Source: Haloarcula nitratireducens (GTDB lineage: Archaea > Halobacteriota > Halobacteria > Halobacteriales > Haloarculaceae). From it: DNA of 17,140 nt. The stretch is taken from contig NZ_RKLT01000043.1 in assembly GCF_019599505.1 (NCBI RefSeq), forward strand, positions 1 through 17,140, written 5' to 3'. The notes under the pieces were generated by a model that worked only from the letters and a program-made list of their open reading frames with translations, was not told the origin of the DNA and did not search any database. This document shows, in pieces, positions 12,461-17,140 of the stretch. The translations under genes were made by a program, and so were the position numbers. The stretch's first letter is position 1; the number at the start of each line of letters is the position of its first letter.

Positions 12461-15040
12461 TCAAGAGGACATTGTCGATGGCTCGGCAATAGAACCCACT
12501 AGTTTCCGCAGTCCAACTCGGAGATGCTGATGAAATGTCGACGGTGAGATGCCCAGAGACTCGGCGATATCTTCACCAGTGCTGTTGCGCGGTTGCTCGA
12601 AGAAGCCAGCGTGGTAGGCGGTCTCGAGCACGTCCCGCTGTTTGTCCGTCAGTTGGTCCGTGACAGCTGTCTCGAACCGATTGTGGGTCTGCACCGGTCG
12701 ATTTACTGTCTCCTTGGCCTGTAGTTCGATCGTGGCCACAGTCGTCTCCAAGGCATCGATCACACGACTTACATCGACTGTCCGCGGGAGGTTGATACGA
12801 ACCGTTCCAAAGCCGTCCTCAGCAGTCATAGCGGTGACCGCCCCGCCGTATTCAGCGACAGTTGTGGTAATCGATGCGTCGGTCACACCTACTTCACAGA
12901 GACACTCGGTATCGTGGCTGCTCACTATGCGGACGTGATCAATCATCTCATTTTGATTCGCAAGATCTCGAATCTCTGCTGGTGAGACACCTGACACGGT
13001 GAAATATTCGAAATACGTGTCATTGGTCCGACCCGTAACGCCTTCCAGCGTTACGGTTGTGTCGAATCGCGTGGCGGCCTGGAGAAAGAACTGATCTGGA
13101 TCCCGAATCGAAAGCGTGAGCGCGAATGCAGTCTCGGCAACGAGTGCCTCTTTTCGTTCGGCTGCCGCAATGGCAAAGCCGATGGTTTCGCCGAGATCCG
13201 CGAAGCGCGCCTGCTGACGTTCGTCGAATGCCGTCGAGTCAGTGGCGTACACCAGAAGGACACCGTATAACGCATTTCTATATTCGAGTGGAACGGCGAC
13301 AACGGCTTCGATGTCGGCCGCTTCGCGCTGTTCGCTACAGGCGGTTCCGAGTGAATCATCGCTTCGAGTCTGCCCAACACAAACAGCCCGGTTTTCAGCT
13401 GCTTGTTTTGCAATCTCGTGTGTCGAATCTACACCGGCTTCTGTGCTCGTATTCGACATCGCAGCTGGATCGATACCGGCCCCGACCCGAGGAGCGATTT
13501 CAGCAGCGCTCCGTGTCTGTTCCCCGATCCAGGCTGCCTGATAGAAGTCAGACGTAGCCAACTGATCGCAGACAGTTTGCTCTATGTCAGTGCGCGTCGA
13601 TTCCTCGACGACTGCGTGGACGAGACCGTGGACGAGCGTGTTGAACTGGTCCAGTTGCGCTAATGCGGTTCGTTGCTGCTCAAGCTCTCGTTCGCGCTCT
13701 TTTCGAGCAGTGATATCTTGGAAGTAGACTGAGAGGCCAGTTTCAGAGGGATACGCACGGATGTCAAACCAGGTATCCAGCGGCGGGTAGTACTGATCGA
13801 ACGAGAGCGGTTCCTGTGTCTCCATCGCTGTGTGGAGCTTGTCATAGACTTGCATCTCGACTGCGTGGGGGAACGCCTCCCAGATGACAGTTCCAAGGAG
13901 CTCTTCTTCGGAGCGACCAACCAGTTCTTCCGCTTGGGAATTGAGATAGGTAAACCGCCAGTCAGTATCAAGTGCATAAAATCCATCCGAAATGCGTTCG
14001 AATCGTTTGCGGGCCGCGATGTTCCGTCCCACGCCTGCGAGGCCCCACACGGATCCGTCATCGTTAGTGAGTGGTGCTGCAGTGAACTCATAGGGAAGGT
14101 TCTCGCCATCTTTCGTGACGAGGTGTGTTTCTTGAAGTTCGATTGTCTCTTGGCTAGTCACCCGAGCTATTGCCTCAGCAATCTGTTCTTTGGCCGCTTG
14201 CGCGACGAAATCCAACGGGTGCATGTCAGCGATTTCCGCATCCCTGTACCCCGTGATGGCTGTCGCCCGCGTGTTCCACCAGAGCATCTGCCCGTCCGTG
14301 TCGAACGCAAACAGGAGATCTGGGACAGCGTTGAGCATGTCCGCCAAAATATCTGGTTTCGGTAGTGATTCGCGAGACGCTCGAGAGCGTGAACGGGTTT
14401 CCGTGTGACGATCGCCATCCTCCATGAAGGGAGCATAGAGACTTTTAGTGGTCGTGAGAGCAGTATGACGCAGACGATCACGGACTTCGGTTAGCCCCCA
14501 GTCCTCGACGGTAAGGAGTCGCCAGGCAGTGCTGTGACGGAGCGTTTGCGGGGAAATCTCTGCTGCCTCCCCACGACCAGTGGGTATGTACGGGCGTACC
14601 TCGGCGCTTGCGGCGGCTTTGGTGATCACATCTCGGATAGCCTTGGGAGTCAGCCGACCTCCATTTCGGGATGGAAACAAGACCGAGCTGTCGTTCTTGC
14701 GATGGTACAAGTAGGAGGTGAGGAGTCGCTCCGTCCCAAGTGTGTGCTCCGGGTCAAGTTCAAGGGCCGCTGAGGCGAGTGGCGCTGACGTTTGTGTCTC
14801 AGATTGTCCCGCAGCGGGGACCTGTATAGTACCAGTATCCAAATCGAGATGGTCGACGTCGAGCTGGACGAGTTCGCTTACCCGAAGGCCAGTGTCATAC
14901 AAGACCGTGACTATCGCCTCGTTGCGCTGCCAGTAGGGTGACTGGAAGCGGTCATTGTAGCAAGCGGTACGCAACTCCTCGATTTGGTCAGGTTGCAGCC
15001 ACGTCGAGGCCTGATCGGATGTGGTAAGTGGTACCGTCAT
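12461..15040 (-). CDS. Tyrosine-recombinase-like domain fused to PAS-PAS-GAF-BAT-HTH_10 regulator
   Basis: The 859-codon frame from ATG 15040 has no interruption. Residues about 15-205 match the catalytic domain of tyrosine recombinases from its first helix: YDTGLRVSELVQLDV with Arg53, SPQTLRHSTAWRLL with Arg168, and LRHTALTTTKSLYAPF with His192 and the nucleophile position Tyr202. Departures are Gln165 where His is usual, no recognisable beta-hairpin Lys, and no N-terminal core-binding domain. A polar linker (206-228) leads to PAS1 (about 228-346), PAS2 (about 349-446), a short coiled coil, GAF (about 467-625), the BAT domain (about 635-785) and HTH_10 (about 796-850, with GEDIAESLGISPSTFHQHLR). 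BAT/HTH_10 proteins are haloarchaeal transcription activators related to the bacterioopsin activator. The protein is probably a cytoplasmic sensor-regulator; whether it can cut DNA is unknown. Confidence 0.9.
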   Translation of the reverse strand: MTVPLTTSDQASTWLQPDQIEELRTACYNDRFQSPYWQRNEAIVTVLYDTGLRVSELVQLDVDHLDLDTGTIQVPAAGQSETQTSAPLASAALELDPEHTLGTERLLTSYLYHRKNDSSVLFPSRNGGRLTPKAIRDVITKAAASAEVRPYIPTGRGEAAEISPQTLRHSTAWRLLTVEDWGLTEVRDRLRHTALTTTKSLYAPFMEDGDRHTETRSRSRASRESLPKPDILADMLNAVPDLLFAFDTDGQMLWWNTRATAITGYRDAEIADMHPLDFVAQAAKEQIAEAIARVTSQETIELQETHLVTKDGENLPYEFTAAPLTNDDGSVWGLAGVGRNIAARKRFERISDGFYALDTDWRFTYLNSQAEELVGRSEEELLGTVIWEAFPHAVEMQVYDKLHTAMETQEPLSFDQYYPPLDTWFDIRAYPSETGLSVYFQDITARKERERELEQQRTALAQLDQFNTLVHGLVHAVVEESTRTDIEQTVCDQLATSDFYQAAWIGEQTRSAAEIAPRVGAGIDPAAMSNTSTEAGVDSTHEIAKQAAENRAVCVGQTRSDDSLGTACSEQREAADIEAVVAVPLEYRNALYGVLLVYATDSTAFDERQQARFADLGETIGFAIAAAERKEALVAETAFALTLSIRDPDQFFLQAATRFDTTVTLEGVTGRTNDTYFEYFTVSGVSPAEIRDLANQNEMIDHVRIVSSHDTECLCEVGVTDASITTTVAEYGGAVTAMTAEDGFGTVRINLPRTVDVSRVIDALETTVATIELQAKETVNRPVQTHNRFETAVTDQLTDKQRDVLETAYHAGFFEQPRNSTGEDIAESLGISPSTFHQHLRVGLRKLVGSIAEPSTMSS

Positions 15041-15356
15041 GAGACCTGTTCTCTAACAGTGTGAATGTGGCTCCTTGAACGTTCGCTTACCTACTCTCAT
15101 GAGGAGTTCTCTCTCAATCCCACTGTTCAGTATTAGTCCGATCCCGCCGACTATCGATAAGCAATCAGCCCCAATGACGTTTAGCAGGGAGCCAACGTTC
15201 ACCCTTACACACAATCAAACGTTTGATTACCTTCCTGATATCGAATGAACTAGAGCTCTCTCGAAAGACACAGTGAAATTCGGAATCGCTGAGCAGCGGC
15301 GCGGACATTCACCGAATCCGTCCTTTGTCTGAACCGTCTTAGTGTCGCTTCGAACT
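15041..15356. other. Upstream region of the recombinase-Bat gene
   Basis: No gene is supported. The region holds the probable control zone of the large regulator. A perfect 16-bp palindrome lies at 15213-15228. Two AACGTTC words (near 15079 and 15194) each precede a CTTAC. I cannot place a confident TATA box. Confidence 0.4.
15213..15228. promoter_or_regulatory. Perfect 16-bp palindrome AATCAAACGTTTGATT
   Basis: AATCAAAC/GTTTGATT is an exact inverted repeat with no loop. It lies about 173 bp before the start of the recombinase-Bat gene and 129 bp after the end of the HalOD1 gene. A dimer binding site or recombination half-site pair is possible. The position alone does not tell. Confidence 0.4.
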
Positions 15357-15614
15357 CTACGCCTCAATGACAATCTGGCCATCAGAGTGGACAGTAATAG
15401 TGTACCCACAGTATGGAAACACAACACGTCCTTCAGGATGTGGAAATTCGTCGGTTGAGTACGTAAACAAGTTATCAAGAGCATCTGGATCAATGACCGT
15501 ACTGAGTGGCGGTAGTTCAGTCGCATCAACCCCCTCCTGGTTAGCTACGGCTTCGATAACCGCCACAGTTGGCGGGGAGTCGGAAGTTTGCAAGGGGATG
15601 TTTCTCTGACTCAT
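15357..15614 (-). CDS. HalOD1 output-domain protein
   Basis: This 85-residue acidic protein starts at ATG 15614. The whole length matches halobacterial output domain 1 (HalOD1). It has TVAVIEAVANQEGVDATELP (residues about 16-35), PPLSTVIDPDALDNLF, and the paired C-terminal strands GRVVFPYCGYTITVHSDGQI. In haloarchaea this domain is thought to be an output module of signalling systems, either stand-alone or joined to receivers. Here it stands alone, between a histidine kinase and the recombinase-Bat regulator, all on the same strand. Its target is unknown. Confidence 0.87.
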   Translation of the reverse strand: MSQRNIPLQTSDSPPTVAVIEAVANQEGVDATELPPLSTVIDPDALDNLFTYSTDEFPHPEGRVVFPYCGYTITVHSDGQIVIEA

Positions 15615-15690
15615 AGTGCTCAGTTATTCCTCTGGGGGACGAATAGGTTCTATACCATGTTTATCCGTGTATCCCAAGATTGTTTATCGA

Positions 15691-15932
15691 CTAGGCAGTC
15701 TTATCAGAGCCATCAGCCACCCCTTCATCAATGACCTGGATATCGGCTACTGCATCCACTCCGTATCCCGGCAGCGAAACAAGATCCTGATTGCACACAA
15801 CGCCATCACCGGTGACACCGGTAATGTTCGACAGCGAAATGGCGCGCTTTTGGCCATATCTGCTGACAGCATCTGCTTGACGTTGCCGATAATCTTGGCT
15901 TCTACACACTCAGCGCGCTCATCATCGTCCAC
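15691..15932 (-). pseudogene. Frameshifted small acidic ORF, unrecognised
   Basis: A GTG at 15932 opens the frame (M)DDDERAECVEAKIIGNVK, then QMLSADMAKSA. Near 15845 it becomes unlikely, while the next frame continues ISLSNITGVTGDGVVCNQDL, then VSLPGYGVDAVADIQVIDEG, to a stop at 15691. Both parts have haloarchaeal acidic composition, and the span of 242 bases is not a multiple of three. One indel would restore a protein of about 80 residues. On the opposite strand a broken membrane-like reading also exists (MFDSEMARFWPYLL, then GFYTLSALIIVHWMLEEP, ending 15968). The true coding strand is therefore uncertain. I do not recognise either family. Confidence 0.35.
15808..15822. repeat. 15-bp inverted repeat ACCGGTG-A-CACCGGT
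   Basis: An exact 7-bp inverted repeat flanks a single central base, extended on both sides by CAT and ATG after one mismatch. It lies inside the broken ORF, where it encodes part of ITGVTGDG, so it may be a by-product of a repeated codon pair. Confidence 0.35.
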
Positions 15933-16131
15933 TGGATGCTAGAGGAACCGATTGCAGCCATACGGTGATAGAGGCACCCGCATTACTCCATAGCTGATGT
16001 GGCTAGTAACTATGTCCACCGGTATGAATCACAGTTTGGGTACTGCGATGCTCGGACATCGGTACTCATCTCAACACGGCGATAAGAGTGGCACCGTTGA
16101 AAGTACGTACCGCGGCCTGGAGTATAACTGG
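15933..16131. other. Intergenic stretch downstream of the sensor kinase
   Basis: No gene is supported apart from the end of a possible plus-strand remnant (LIIVHWMLEEPIAAIR, stop near 15968). No terminator-like hairpin with a T-run was seen after the kinase stop. Confidence 0.35.
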
Positions 16132-17140
16132 TTAGACGGGCTCAGACATCGATTCAGCAGCCGGAAGTGTAAATGAGAATCTCGTCCCCTCACCCACAGT
16201 CGAGTCAACGCTGATGGTCCCACCGTGGTGGTCGACGATTTTCTTGCAAATCGCAAGCCCCACTCCCGTCCCACCACTGTCCCCAACAACGGTGAAGAGA
16301 TCGAATATCTGATCCTGTTGCTCCGGCGGAATCCCGGGTCCAGTGTCGGATACGGTGAAACGCCATGTGTCGTCTACGCGAGTAGCCGTAACGAGAACGC
16401 TGACCTCGCCCTCGCTGTGGGCGATAGCGTTGCCGATCAAATTCTGAAAGACCTTCGTGAGCTGTGTTGGGTTCCCCATTACCGTTGGCAGTGGTTCAAC
16501 TGTCACCTCACAATGTTCCCGGTCGAGAAGCAGCATCTCTCGAACCTCCTTGAGGATCACATCGCAATCGACTACTTCGCGAGGCGATTCGCTACGACCG
16601 ATTCGGGCAAATTCAAGAATATCAGCGATCATTCGCTGCATTCGGTCAGCGCCATCGACGGCGAACTCGATAAACTCACGCCCGTCCTCGTCAAGGTCAT
16701 CCGCGTAGCGGCGCTCCAGTAGCTGTAGATAGCTTGCGATCGTCCGTAACGGTTCCTTCAGGTCGTGGGCAACAGCGGATGCAAACTGCTCGAGTTCGGC
16801 GTTCGAGCGCTCTAGTTCTTCGACGAGTGCGTTCAGTTCCTCGCGACGGTGCTCGAGTTCCTCTTCACGTTCCTTCTGGGTAGTAATATCCCGTGTTGCA
16901 CCAACGAGCTGGATCACATCGCCGTTTTCGATAACTGGCGCGAGCTTCGTCTGCCAGCATGTGGACTGTCCGTCGACGGCGTCCGTTACTTCGTAGGAAA
17001 GTGGCTCACGGCGCTCGATGCATTCTTGGTACCGAGCTTCGATTTCGGCGCCAATCTCTTCTCCAAGCACATCACGGATGGGTTTGCCCTGAAGCACGTC
17101 GCTCGAGCAACCGACTAATTCTTTGTAGGCCTGGTTAGCG
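16132..17140 (-). CDS. PAS-containing sensor histidine kinase (5' end beyond window)
   Basis: The frame ends at 16132 and stays open to the right edge, so at least 335 residues are encoded here and the N-terminus is missing. An internal GTG at 17097 is not the start, because PAS sequence ([14 protein letters not shown]) continues upstream of it. Numbering from that GTG, the rest of the PAS domain reaches [15 protein letters not shown] (about 70-84), then a coiled coil. The HisKA H-box [13 protein letters not shown] follows, then the N-box [13 protein letters not shown]1 [11 protein letters not shown]-box QIFDLFTVV and G2 [19 protein letters not shown]. All kinase motifs are intact, so it is probably an active cytoplasmic kinase. 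It heads a same-strand group with HalOD1 and the recombinase-Bat regulator. Confidence 0.93.
   Translation of the reverse strand, partial: ANQAYKELVGCSSDVLQGKPIRDVLGEEIGAEIEARYQECIERREPLSYEVTDAVDGQSTCWQTKLAPVIENGDVIQLVGATRDITTQKEREEELEHRREELNALVEELERSNAELEQFASAVAHDLKEPLRTIASYLQLLERRYADDLDEDGREFIEFAVDGADRMQRMIADILEFARIGRSESPREVVDCDVILKEVREMLLLDREHCEVTVEPLPTVMGNPTQLTKVFQNLIGNAIAHSEGEVSVLVTATRVDDTWRFTVSDTGPGIPPEQQDQIFDLFTVVGDSGGTGVGLAICKKIVDHHGGTISVDSTVGEGTRFSFTLPAAESMSEPV

Noticed and set aside
13832..14365. 177-codon plus frame inside the recombinase-Bat gene
   Set aside because: Antisense to well-defined PAS domains; a shadow frame of a GC-rich gene.
12461..15040. Recombinase-Bat protein read as an assembly artefact joining two genes
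   Set aside because: The frame is open for 859 codons with consistent composition and a polar linker between domains, so a true fusion is the simpler reading.
1..17140. CRISPR array, tRNA or rRNA genes
   Set aside because: No regularly spaced repeats, cloverleaf-like segments or rRNA-like conserved stretches were seen by eye; a covariance-model scan would be needed to exclude divergent RNAs.

Overview
The window reads as DNA from a halophilic archaeon (class Halobacteria). The evidence is acidic proteins, a HalOD1 output domain, a bacterioopsin-activator (BAT/HTH_10) regulator, a UPF0058 protein, a Tat-exported lipoprotein cupredoxin, two divergent UspA proteins, and TATA-like boxes placed about 25 bases before start codons (short or absent leaders). 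Long gene-poor gaps, broken reading frames and modest GC by eye suggest an accessory region such as a genomic island or megaplasmid. That last point is inference.

Layout. Positions 1-1050 hold a truncated ribbon-helix-helix (antitoxin-like) gene with duplicated operator-like repeats, then a conserved haloarchaeal protein of unknown function. Positions 1050-2095 are mostly decayed DNA with a frameshifted ORF and one small acidic gene. Positions 2096-4948 are bracketed by two copies of a 53-bp direct repeat (one mismatch, exactly 2,800 bp apart). The bracketed unit carries a LysO-type amino-acid exporter, a BASS-family carrier and a 43-residue membrane microprotein. Positions 5000-6650 hold a UspA protein, a 49-residue antitoxin-like protein, a large stem-loop and a Tat/lipobox cupredoxin, all on the minus strand. 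Positions 7050-9150 hold a small protein made of two tandem repeats and a histidine kinase whose receiver domain has lost its phosphoacceptor Asp. Positions 9360-12120 hold a methyltransferase, a second UspA-like protein, a SnoaL/NTF2-like protein and a truncated DUF7522-like ORF. Positions 12118-17140 form a minus-strand sensory block: a UPF0058 protein, an 859-residue regulator, a HalOD1 protein, a broken ORF and a PAS histidine kinase running off the right edge.

The most striking object is the 859-residue protein. It joins a tyrosine-recombinase catalytic fold (R53, R168, H192, Y202 present; the usual HxxR His is Gln and the arm/core-binding domain is absent) to PAS-PAS-GAF-BAT-HTH_10. This looks like a recombinase domain reused in a sensory transcription regulator, or a sensor-controlled recombinase.

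Functionally the region combines membrane transport (LysO, BASS), stress and redox proteins (UspA x2, cupredoxin) and signal transduction (two histidine kinases, HalOD1, Bat-like regulator). No rRNA, tRNA, CRISPR array or complete insertion sequence was seen.
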